Notes under the pieces: generated by a model
Database searches by the model: none
What the model saw: only the letters and a program-made list of their open reading frames with translations
Told to the model about the DNA's origin: nothing
Shown: one piece after another, positions 1 through 8,147 of the stretch
Numbering within the stretch: position 1 is the stretch's first letter
Layout: the number at the start of each line of letters is the position of its first letter
Made by a program: the position numbers and the translations under genes
Source of the DNA: Bacteriovorax sp. BAL6_X
GTDB lineage: Bacteria; Bdellovibrionota; Bacteriovoracia; Bacteriovoracales; Bacteriovoracaceae
Reading direction: 5' to 3'
DNA length: 64,000 nucleotides
NCBI RefSeq assembly: GCF_000443995.1
Contig: NZ_AUMC01000003.1
Location: 372,001 to 436,000, forward strand

Positions 1-183
1 TTCTCCTCTAGTTCATCTTCTTCAGAGGATTATGAGTTTAGTGGAAGTAAGCTAATGGTCTACTCAGCAATGAATATTTATAACAAGTTCTTTATGCATG
101 CTTTATTTAAAATGCATAATATGACGGGACCAAGTGACTTAGTCGTTAATCGATTTGGACTGGGAGTTGGATATAGCTTTTAA
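1..183 (+). CDS. C-terminal end of an outer-membrane beta-barrel protein (partial)
   Basis: The frame is open from the first base to a TAA at 181-183, giving 60 residues. The visible part begins with a serine run and acidic residues and continues with alternating hydrophobic/polar stretches. It ends in GLGVGYSF, and a terminal phenylalanine is the usual beta-signal of outer-membrane barrels. Its stop overlaps the stop of recJ on the other strand by four bases. The start and most of the protein lie outside the window, so the exact family cannot be given. Confidence 0.6.
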   Translation, partial: FSSSSSSSEDYEFSGSKLMVYSAMNIYNKFFMHALFKMHNMTGPSDLVVNRFGLGVGYSF

Positions 184-1901
184 GTTATCTCAACTCTATC
201 AACCATCAGTTGAATATATTTATTACCGTTGAAATAGTTTAAGGCCAATGTGAAGTAGACCTCTAATACACTATTGGGGTCTGCTTGACGGTCATATATT
301 TGATCAGGTGTAAGTTGTCCCCACTTAGACATATAGTTAAAACTAATCCCTTTAAGATTAATTTTCTGATTTGTAATCGAAGTAAAATTCCATCTTACGT
401 GAACATCTTTTAATAGATCAAAGCTCTTAAGTTTTGCGCCTTTTAATTTGAAAATAGGCTTCTCATTGCCCATTCCAAATGGCTCAAGAGCGTCTAGTCC
501 TCTAAGGAGTCCTGGGTCTATTTCATCTGGTGTGATCTCAAGATCATAGAAGTCTTGCACAGTTCTTTCTATTAATGGAATGGCCTGAAGCTTTTCATTC
601 ATTGAAGTCTTGAATGTCTCAAGGTTATCAACTGGCATTGAAAGACCGGCCGCAGCCTTGTGTCCACCAAACTTTAAGAAAAGCTCACGGTGCTCATCTA
701 GTAGCTTGTAAATATCAAGCTCTCCTGCAGATCTAGCAGACGCCTTAATTACACCTTCGTCTTCAGCATTACTAAATACAATAGCAGGAACTTTAAAAGT
801 TTCAACAAGCTTTGAAGCAACAATGCCAATAACGCCCTCATGAAAGTGTGGGGCATAAACAATTGCAATGTCCAATTCACCATTTCTTTTGAGTTCATCA
901 ATAACTTGTTCCTTGGCCTCTTCAAAAACTTCTCTTTGAATGGCCTTGCGTTCAGTATTGCAATTTACTAGCTGATGATAGTATTCACGAGCTTCGTTAT
1001 AATCTTTTGATATTAAAAGTTTTAGAGCAACTTCAGGGTGGTCAAGTCGACCTTTTGAATTAATGAGGGGTCCTACATTAAAAGACAGTTTTTCACTTGG
1101 AATAATATCTTTGCCACGATCTGTTGGATCAAAGAAGGCCTTAATTCCTTCGTATTGAGTATTCTTAATCAGTCTCATCCCATGACGAACAAGTTTTAAG
1201 TTCATTGGAGAAAGTGGAGCAAGGTCACAAATAGTACCAATAGCAACGTATTGAAGAAGATCGTAAACAGACGGAATCTCTTGTCCACGGGCCAATAGCT
1301 TCTTTCTAATTTCCACACAAATAGCAAAAGCTACACCAACACCTGCAAGAGGTTTCATTGCTGAATCAGCAGGCTCATCACGGCGAGAAGGGTTAACTAC
1401 GGCTACAGCTTCTGGCATTGTTTCACGTCCATCCTTATGGTGGTCAGTGATAATAAGCTTTAGGCCTTTCTCTTTTGCATAAGCTGCTGCTTCAACATTT
1501 GAAATACCACAGTCAACCGTAATCATAAGGTCAATGCCTTCTTCAATAGCGCGATCAATTGAGCAATTATGAAGGCCATAGCCTTCGACAAAGCGAGAAG
1601 GTTGAATAAGATCAACTTCTAAATTTAGCTTTTGAAAGAATTGGTAGAAGAGTGCACAAGACGTCGTTCCGTCTACATCGTAGTCTCCATAGATGGCAAT
1701 CTTCTCATTATTATCAATGGCCTTGATGATCTCATCAGCGGCAATATCAATATCAATAAGTTCACCAAAGTTAGGTAATGCTTTCAGGTCCCAAGAAAGA
1801 AATTCTTGAATCTCTTCAACGCCCATTCCTCTTTTTTGAAAGAGTCTTTGAACGACTGGGTGTAAATTAAAATTTTGAGTTGCTTGTGTTGTGTTCTCCA
1901 T
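180..1901 (-). CDS. recJ: Single-stranded-DNA-specific 5'-3' exonuclease RecJ
   Basis: RecJ degrades single-stranded DNA 5' to 3' in recombination repair (RecFOR pathway) and mismatch repair. The 573-residue protein shows the DHH phosphoesterase motifs: DYDVDGT at residues 73-79, ITVDCG near 127-132 and TDHH at 152-155, whose Asp and His residues bind the catalytic metals. The length matches the bacterial family (about 550-580). The C-terminal half fits the DHHA1 and OB-fold region. It starts at ATG without a strong Shine-Dalgarno, 46 bases after a zinc-ribbon gene on the same strand, so the two probably share a transcript. mutL is also in this window but not adjacent. Confidence 0.95.
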   Translation of the reverse strand: MENTTQATQNFNLHPVVQRLFQKRGMGVEEIQEFLSWDLKALPNFGELIDIDIAADEIIKAIDNNEKIAIYGDYDVDGTTSCALFYQFFQKLNLEVDLIQPSRFVEGYGLHNCSIDRAIEEGIDLMITVDCGISNVEAAAYAKEKGLKLIITDHHKDGRETMPEAVAVVNPSRRDEPADSAMKPLAGVGVAFAICVEIRKKLLARGQEIPSVYDLLQYVAIGTICDLAPLSPMNLKLVRHGMRLIKNTQYEGIKAFFDPTDRGKDIIPSEKLSFNVGPLINSKGRLDHPEVALKLLISKDYNEAREYYHQLVNCNTERKAIQREVFEEAKEQVIDELKRNGELDIAIVYAPHFHEGVIGIVASKLVETFKVPAIVFSNAEDEGVIKASARSAGELDIYKLLDEHRELFLKFGGHKAAAGLSMPVDNLETFKTSMNEKLQAIPLIERTVQDFYDLEITPDEIDPGLLRGLDALEPFGMGNEKPIFKLKGAKLKSFDLLKDVHVRWNFTSITNQKINLKGISFNYMSKWGQLTPDQIYDRQADPNSVLEVYFTLALNYFNGNKYIQLMVDRVEIT

Positions 1902-1947
1902 TAGAGAACGATATCACGTTGGAACTTGATCGAGAATTAATAAAGTC

Positions 1948-2193
1948 TTACCAAAGTACGGTAATACCTTTAATAATATCTTCTTCGTGCAGCTCGTTAA
2001 CATCTGAAAACAATAGCTTAAAGTCAGAAGAGTTTTTTGCGTGGACTTTATCAAAGTATTTTGTTGGTAAGAATGATTTCTTGCAGCTTTGGCATTTTTG
2101 TACTTCGGTTGCGGTATCGTGCACATGGCCACAAACATGGCACTTTTTAATAATTCTTTTTTTAGCAACTTCCATATTAATTTCTTTCATCAT
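1948..2193 (-). CDS. Small zinc-ribbon protein
   Basis: This 81-residue protein carries CHVCG and, 15 residues later, CQSC, a CxxC-x(n)-CxxC zinc ribbon expected to bind one Zn ion. The C-terminal half is acidic and mixed helical. It has no signal peptide or membrane segment. It lies just upstream of recJ on the same strand and is the only frame here with a recognisable motif, while a competing frame at 1914-2168 has none. Its role is unknown; many zinc ribbons of this size bind nucleic acid or proteins. The second Met of the MM start or a downstream Met (MEVAKK) could be the true start. Confidence 0.6.
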   Translation of the reverse strand: MMKEINMEVAKKRIIKKCHVCGHVHDTATEVQKCQSCKKSFLPTKYFDKVHAKNSSDFKLLFSDVNELHEEDIIKGITVLW

Positions 2194-2271
2194 TCTAACC
2201 TTAATTCCTTTAGATGTAGTACATACCTCTTCGAAAGATAGGTGAATAAGTTTAGAAAAATCGGCAATAAT

Positions 2272-2311
2272 TACCGAAAAAAGTAAAGGCCGAGTGTCTA
2301 ACTCGGCCTTT
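2272..2311 (-). terminator. Rho-independent terminator of the coiled-coil gene
   Basis: A perfect 10-bp stem (2285-2294 with 2302-2311, AAAGGCCGAG/CTCGGCCTTT) with a 7-base loop is followed on the minus strand by a T-rich tract (2272-2284). It sits 28 bases past the stop of the minus-strand gene at 2339-3682. Confidence 0.8.
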
Positions 2312-2338
2312 GATCAAATTTAGAAGGGGGGATGGGTA

Positions 2339-3682
2339 TTAAAAAAGTTTTATGTTAGCACTATCATTAGCGTCTAAAGCAGTCGTGTAATTATTTAAAA
2401 TAGGGTTACTGTCTGCAGTATTGATACCCATATTAAAGTTTTGGTTTGGAATATTGTTATCCCAGTTATAGCCATGTTTTGAGTAATCAAAATTCTGCAC
2501 TTTAATTGATTGTTCTGGAGCGTAGTAGTTACCCCAAGGCATTGATTCACTTACTCTCAGCATCGGTGCACTTGTACCGTAATAATCGTTATAACTATAA
2601 TTCCAATTATTAAGGCGATTCAAATCTTGCATCATAAAAGATTGCTCTCTAAAGTCTCTAACCATATTTGAAAAGCTCTCTTGTCTCTGATTAAGGGCAT
2701 CGTATGTACCAAAGTATGAATTCACCTGTGGTTGCGTAAATTGAGAGGTAAGCATACTAACAAATTGTTGCATGGCCACGGCCTCTTGCTGTTGTTGGCG
2801 TTGGTACTCTGCTTGCTCCTTCATCTCTCGGATATATTCAATGAGAGCAAGTTCGGCCTCTGAGAGCTTGTCGTCTTCAGACTCGTCTTTTTCTTTCTTC
2901 TTTGCTTTCAATTTATCTTTATCTATTTCTTTACTATCTGCTTCAGCGGTAACTTGCTTTTCTTCTATATCAGTTGAATCATTCTTATAGTCTTCAAGCT
3001 CTGCCGTAATCTTTGCAAGTTCATCTTGAAGTTTCTTTATTTCATCAGTGTCAATCTTAGATTTTGCATTCTCCAGCTCACAAACTAAGATTGCATTTTC
3101 TTTCTTTAATTCTTCATTTTCTAATTCTAGTGCTGAAAACTTCTCACTGATTTCTTGAAGCTTCTCTCTTGTTTCATCAAATTTTGAAATTGCTTCTTTT
3201 GCCGTATCTAGCTCGGCTGTTCTTTGCTCGATTAATTCTTCGAGTGCCTTAATTTTTTCTTGGCGTATATTGTCATCAACAGGATCAGATGATTGTACAT
3301 TTGCTAATTTCGATTTTAGCTTAGATATTTCCTCACTACTTTTTGCAAGTTCTTGCGAGAGAGTATCTGATTTACCTTGTAGGTCCTCATATCTTTTTGA
3401 TAAGTCTTTGAAGTCTTTGACAAGCTTTTCATCGACGTCTTTAATTTCAATTTTTACAATATTTTCAACCTTGCCAAAGAGTTTCGCTGTATCGAACCAA
3501 AGATCAAAAATACCTTTTTGGTGGACTTGATAAGATGTTACAGAAACTTGCTTTTCACCAGCGATCTCGCGGTAATGGCCACTATGATATGAGTTGTCTG
3601 AAACTAGCATTTCATTTTGCACGTAAGTGCTCGATAGAAATAATGCACTCATAATAAACAGCTTTTTGTAACAAGCTTTCAT
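2339..3682 (-). CDS. Exported coiled-coil protein, unknown function
   Basis: The 447-residue product begins with a signal peptide (MKACYKK followed by a hydrophobic core, probable cleavage near residues 22-25). Residues about 75-245 are almost continuous coiled coil with heptads rich in Leu, Glu, Lys and Ile. A charged Lys/Glu/Asp segment lies near 245-275. A Gln-rich stretch (QRQQQQEA) at about 295 leads into an Asn/Tyr/Gln-rich tail from about 315 to the end. The layout suggests an elongated periplasmic or surface scaffold with a disordered tail. It is monocistronic, with its own terminator and a divergent neighbour. I do not recognise the family. Confidence 0.7.
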   Translation of the reverse strand: MKACYKKLFIMSALFLSSTYVQNEMLVSDNSYHSGHYREIAGEKQVSVTSYQVHQKGIFDLWFDTAKLFGKVENIVKIEIKDVDEKLVKDFKDLSKRYEDLQGKSDTLSQELAKSSEEISKLKSKLANVQSSDPVDDNIRQEKIKALEELIEQRTAELDTAKEAISKFDETREKLQEISEKFSALELENEELKKENAILVCELENAKSKIDTDEIKKLQDELAKITAELEDYKNDSTDIEEKQVTAEADSKEIDKDKLKAKKKEKDESEDDKLSEAELALIEYIREMKEQAEYQRQQQQEAVAMQQFVSMLTSQFTQPQVNSYFGTYDALNQRQESFSNMVRDFREQSFMMQDLNRLNNWNYSYNDYYGTSAPMLRVSESMPWGNYYAPEQSIKVQNFDYSKHGYNWDNNIPNQNFNMGINTADSNPILNNYTTALDANDSANIKLF

Positions 3683-3826
3683 AAATTCCTCCCAAGAATT
3701 TGATTCAATTTATTAGTTGCAACTGCTATGCCAAGAAAAAGGCCAAAAACCATGCAAAAATGCCATAGATACTGTTCATCTTTTAGACACTGGCCAAAAC
3801 CAATACGCTTTTGCTTTAATAGATGC

Positions 3827-4570
3827 ATGAAAGATAAAGTATTTAAAAAGACGTATCAGGTTAGTATCAATAGTGTGAATATCAACAAGAAATTGGGCCT
3901 ATTCGGTATTCTTGGTTATTTACAGGACATTGCTACTGTTCATGCAGAGGTGATGGGTTTTGGTTTAGAAGATATGATAAGAGATCAATCCTTTTGGGTT
4001 CTCGTAAGACAAAAACTTCGTATGACAAAATTTCCTGTATGGAATGAGAGCGTTGAAATTCAAACTTGGTCGAGGCCTCCCGAAGGAATGTACGCCTTTC
4101 GCGAGTTTGAAATCTTTCTTGATGGTGAAAAAATTGGAGATTGCTCAACTGTATGGATGATCCTAGATGGTGTGACAAGAAAGGTGAAAAAGCCTGACTT
4201 CTCAATGGAGAGAATTAATCCACGCACTGATTATCATTTAGATTATATTGCTCATAAAGTTGAGGTAAGGGATAACTTTGAAAAAGTTAATACCATTACA
4301 GTACGAAATAGTGATCTTGATTTAAATATGCATGTCAATAATACGAAGTATTCACAGTGGATTCTTGATTCGATTCCGATCGAACTCCATAAAACGGCAA
4401 CGCTTAATGAATTTGAAATTAACTTCATGGCCGAAACTCACCTAGGGGATGAGATCGATATTTACCGAGCTCGAAATGTTGAAGGGGAGTTTAAGCACGA
4501 TATCACCTATAAAGGAGTTAGGCACTCTGATGGCAAAACTTGTTTTTTAGCAAAGCTCTTAGCTGATTAG
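3827..4570 (+). CDS. Acyl-ACP thioesterase-family protein (double hotdog)
   Basis: The protein resembles the FatA/FatB-type acyl-ACP thioesterase family, which hydrolyses acyl-ACP to free fatty acid. An N-terminal hotdog domain begins VFKKTYQVSINSVN and includes the helix LQDIATVHAEVMGFG. A second hotdog domain begins near residue 150, with RNSDLDLNMHVNNTKY, where the Asn and His of NxHVNN match the catalytic pair of plant FAT enzymes. I place the start at ATG 3827 (247 residues) because the 33 residues upstream in frame (from 3728) are Cys/Arg/His-rich and look non-coding. No good Shine-Dalgarno is visible, so the start is uncertain. An acyl-CoA thioesterase role is possible. Confidence 0.8.
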   Translation: MKDKVFKKTYQVSINSVNINKKLGLFGILGYLQDIATVHAEVMGFGLEDMIRDQSFWVLVRQKLRMTKFPVWNESVEIQTWSRPPEGMYAFREFEIFLDGEKIGDCSTVWMILDGVTRKVKKPDFSMERINPRTDYHLDYIAHKVEVRDNFEKVNTITVRNSDLDLNMHVNNTKYSQWILDSIPIELHKTATLNEFEINFMAETHLGDEIDIYRARNVEGEFKHDITYKGVRHSDGKTCFLAKLLAD

Positions 4571-4571
4571 A

Positions 4572-7500
4572 TTAGCGTAGATAGAATTCAAAGCTACAGG
4601 CGCCTTTTCCTGAGTAGCACACTTCTGTTCCATATGCTGGTACAACACCTTCATTTCCACCATTGATGGTAAGATTATATGCATCGGCTCCATCATAATT
4701 ATCATTGGCATTTTGACCAGCGCATCCTTCTGTTCTACTTGTATGGCGAAGGTTTCCTGTACAATCCACTTTGTCGTAATCCCAAGTTCCATTGCCATTT
4801 TCAATAATCGGAGCACCGCCATTGTAAGATGGAGAGATAAACATAGCATCAGTTGTTCCATTGGCCCGTGAGAAGTACTCTGGGTTTATTGATGCTTGAG
4901 TATTAGGCAGTGTTCTCTCTGTTAAGAGATTGTCTGCAATTGCACTCACCATAATAGAGTTATCAAGATCTGTAACTCCACTTGAGCGAACAACAAGAGT
5001 CCAGCCTCCGCCATCTGTTGTCATATCACAGTAAACCGTACGCAGAGCGTTTTGTCCTGGTTGGAAGTTGATCGTGTAATTTCCTGAAGGAGCATTTGGA
5101 TTCTCTTCAAGAATTTGCTTACAAGAGGATTTGTATTCTCCATATGAATTCGATTCACGAATCATAAACCACCCATTTCCAGCACCAATTGCTGTTGCTG
5201 GATCTGTTGCCCATTGCTTAGCGGATCCACTCCAGTAGGCACCGTTAAAGTATCCACCTTCAGATGCTTCTCCCCCTCCATGAATTTTACCGCTCCAGCA
5301 GCTTGCATACCAGAAGGGTGTATCAGTATAAAATGTCGCACAATTCCCTGTATGAGTATCATTGTCTTGGTCTGTAGTAGACCACATCATTCCATTATGA
5401 CTTGTAGCAATTGGTGCAGCTACTGTTCCTAGTAATTGAGTATAAGATTCAATATTTAATCGATACTTATCAGCAGGATCAAAATTTTTCACTGTCATGA
5501 TTGCCTGTTGCGAGATCGTTTGTTCATAATCAGGTGACCAGGAATAGAGGAGCTGAAAATCATTATTTCCAGAAATCGAATTCCAATGTTTTAGACCGAG
5601 GAAATAATTAAAATATTCTAGGTAGTAATTCAGTGTTTGTGCTGCAGGCATTCCCGGTCTGGCGATTGGAGAGCATTTTCCCGTGAAATCATTTGATGAT
5701 GAACGATCATATGAACAACGTGGAGTTGTATTTATTGAATCACTATATGTAATACCTGTCGTTGGCTTATTTGTTCCTTCTCTCGTATTCCCCCATACTA
5801 GTGTCCAACCACCTCCTTGAGTCCCCATATCACATACTGTTGGAAAAGGAGGAGTTTCTCCAACGGGACTATCTGGATCAATTATATAAATCCCTGTTCC
5901 ACTTGAATAACCACGATCAAGAATCTCTCGACATGACTTCATTGAAGGAAGTGAACGTACCCAAACACGTGTTTCTTGATATTGTTTAAGAGTAAGACCA
6001 AGACCTGATTCAACTTCGGTACTATTATAAGCATTTGTACAGTAGTTGTTATCAGAAGATGTACAAGTCGTGATATCACTTCGTACCATTGAGTCTCTAG
6101 GAGTACATCTCTTACCGTAACCTCCACCAATGAAGATTCGGTCTGTAATATTTGGATCCACATTGACGCATGAATAGAAGACACGCCAGTTATTCCCGTA
6201 GCCATGGAAGAAATACTTCCCAACAAGTTCTACATCTTCTGTACCATCCATATCTGCAAATTTTACTTGAGGGCTTGTCGCATCTGCTTGGGAAACGACT
6301 TGTTGAAAATAGTCTGGAATTGTCTTATCGAGGTAAGCCGTCTCCCAAGTGTTATCTGTAATGCTAAATCCAGTGTTTACACTTTCGATGCGCATTTGAT
6401 TGAAGGCAATCGAGTTTGATTTCGAGTATACTTCCGCAGAAGTATCACCTCGAACAGCGTGGGTCGGGTAGCCATGCCATACTTTTGTCCAGCCACCGCC
6501 TTCTGTCGTCATATCACAGTCAACTGTAACGGCCGTTCCTTCTGGATAAATCGTATAAGAACCATTCCCTCGTGATTTACCACTTAAAAGAATATCCATA
6601 CAGTTCTTTGGACGATTATATTTTTCTCTTAAAAAGTAACGTGCCTTGACAGTAGCTTGTCCTGTGTTGAAACCACCAACTCCACGAACACGTGAAAGGT
6701 CGTCGCTTCCATTTGTATGATAAATATAGTGACGTGGCTGATCGTGTACGTCAGATGTTCCTGTTTGATTGTATGCGGGAAGACAGTCTCCCCATCCAAA
6801 ACCAACTCCTGCCCAGTTAGTTTGACTATCTAAGTAGTAACTTGTTCCATTGCTATTTCTAAAGTGAAATTGTGAGCCACCTGTCATAATGTCACAATCT
6901 CCTGGTGTCGTCCTACTTGGTCCTGCCTTAATATCAACAACAAGGTTAAAATCTTCTGGGTTAAAGAATTCAACAGTCGAGTAGTCAGTTGCTCCCCAGT
7001 TGCCGATATCTCGTGCCATCATTTGCGTTGCCGAGAAATCAAAGAAATTATGCATCCCAATTGTATTAATATCCGCATAATTTGTACTATTGATATTGAT
7101 GCCAGCAAATTCATTTTTCATTATGTTATATGACTTCTTCGTCGTCATTGCAGGATCTGCTGCATTGGCATAGAAGAGAGTCCAACCACCATTGTCGATA
7201 TCCATTTCACAATAAACTTGTGTGGCAGTAACTTGATCTGGATAGATCGTATAAACTCCTGAACCCTTGGATTCTCCTAGCTCTAAGATATGTTGACATG
7301 ACATTGGTCTCATCCCTTCATCGTGGAGATAGAGCTCTGCTAATTGTGTCCCAACATTATTATTGTGATCTGAAGGAATTCCCGTTTTATAAGCAGCATC
7401 TGAACCAATGGCAAAGTACCAATTTGAGTGGTTAACTGAACCATCAATAAGAGATTGATCACTATTTGAGTAGCCAAAACTATTATTTCCAAGCTCTAGG

Positions 7501-8147
7501 CCACCCCATCTTTGACTATTCATTTCAATATCAATTTCTCGATAACCACGAACAGGAGTGTCGTAAATTGGATTTGTAAATTGTGACCAAATATTTTTTT
7601 TACCTTCGTTAGGGTAGTTAATCCAAAAAGTAAAACGATTAAGATTTTCAAACTCATCAATATACTGAATGATGGAATAGAGGTTACCAGTCGGTGCTGC
7701 TTGATTATAGAGTAGAGCCGAATTAGTCGTAGGAAAGAATCCACCGGCGACATTATGCTTATAGATTCTCGTCCAGCCACCACCATTATTATCCATATCG
7801 CAATAAACGCTTAAGGCCGCTAGCGGTCCTGCTCCATCGATGTCAATTGTGTAAAGACCACTTGGATATGTTCCTGTTTTATTTAATGTCGAGCATGAAA
7901 CTTGACAGTCACGAACGACAATATCAGATGGTGCATTGGCATAGAAATTCATCCATTCTGGATTAGTCTTCGTTGCAACAAAATGTTCATTTGTTGTTGA
8001 TGTATTCCATACTTTCTTGCAAGTATTATGGGCCACTATTGTTTTAAGTTCATTGGTTGCTAGTTTGAAACCAGTATCAACAGTATTGATCGCAAGAACA
8101 GCTTGCGAGAAGAGTAGAGTAAATAGAAAACCTATTTGAATGTTCAT
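4572..8147 (-). CDS. Secreted protein with five fibrinogen-like modules
   Basis: The 1191-residue product has a signal peptide (MNIQIGFLFTLLFSQAVLA). It then has five repeats, each opening with a Cys followed by a short GxY(T/I)I segment and a Cys-aspartate GGGWT core of the fibrinogen C-terminal (FReD) family. The openings lie at about 81, 284, 516, 739 and 1009, and the GGGWT cores near 122, 319, 550, 778 and 1046 (the second reads NGGWT). Module 4 also has the late hallmark DQDND...NCA...WYASCW at about 926-951, the calcium-site and cis-peptide region of animal FReDs. FReDs bind glycans and acetylated groups. The gene overlaps the upstream fibre gene by four bases (ATGA), so translation is coupled. 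A surface or prey-binding lectin is the likely role (inferred). Confidence 0.8.
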   Translation of the reverse strand: MNIQIGFLFTLLFSQAVLAINTVDTGFKLATNELKTIVAHNTCKKVWNTSTTNEHFVATKTNPEWMNFYANAPSDIVVRDCQVSCSTLNKTGTYPSGLYTIDIDGAGPLAALSVYCDMDNNGGGWTRIYKHNVAGGFFPTTNSALLYNQAAPTGNLYSIIQYIDEFENLNRFTFWINYPNEGKKNIWSQFTNPIYDTPVRGYREIDIEMNSQRWGGLELGNNSFGYSNSDQSLIDGSVNHSNWYFAIGSDAAYKTGIPSDHNNNVGTQLAELYLHDEGMRPMSCQHILELGESKGSGVYTIYPDQVTATQVYCEMDIDNGGWTLFYANAADPAMTTKKSYNIMKNEFAGININSTNYADINTIGMHNFFDFSATQMMARDIGNWGATDYSTVEFFNPEDFNLVVDIKAGPSRTTPGDCDIMTGGSQFHFRNSNGTSYYLDSQTNWAGVGFGWGDCLPAYNQTGTSDVHDQPRHYIYHTNGSDDLSRVRGVGGFNTGQATVKARYFLREKYNRPKNCMDILLSGKSRGNGSYTIYPEGTAVTVDCDMTTEGGGWTKVWHGYPTHAVRGDTSAEVYSKSNSIAFNQMRIESVNTGFSITDNTWETAYLDKTIPDYFQQVVSQADATSPQVKFADMDGTEDVELVGKYFFHGYGNNWRVFYSCVNVDPNITDRIFIGGGYGKRCTPRDSMVRSDITTCTSSDNNYCTNAYNSTEVESGLGLTLKQYQETRVWVRSLPSMKSCREILDRGYSSGTGIYIIDPDSPVGETPPFPTVCDMGTQGGGWTLVWGNTREGTNKPTTGITYSDSINTTPRCSYDRSSSNDFTGKCSPIARPGMPAAQTLNYYLEYFNYFLGLKHWNSISGNNDFQLLYSWSPDYEQTISQQAIMTVKNFDPADKYRLNIESYTQLLGTVAAPIATSHNGMMWSTTDQDNDTHTGNCATFYTDTPFWYASCWSGKIHGGGEASEGGYFNGAYWSGSAKQWATDPATAIGAGNGWFMIRESNSYGEYKSSCKQILEENPNAPSGNYTINFQPGQNALRTVYCDMTTDGGGWTLVVRSSGVTDLDNSIMVSAIADNLLTERTLPNTQASINPEYFSRANGTTDAMFISPSYNGGAPIIENGNGTWDYDKVDCTGNLRHTSRTEGCAGQNANDNYDGADAYNLTINGGNEGVVPAYGTEVCYSGKGACSFEFYLR

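Noticed and set aside
1880-2245. Open frames on both strands around the zinc-ribbon gene (1880-2245 plus; 1914-2168 minus)
   Set aside because: They overlap a frame with a paired CxxC zinc motif, have no ribosome site and show no protein-like composition.
3728-3826. Longer start for the thioesterase gene
   Set aside because: The 33 added residues are rich in Cys, Arg and His and unlike the family N-terminus.
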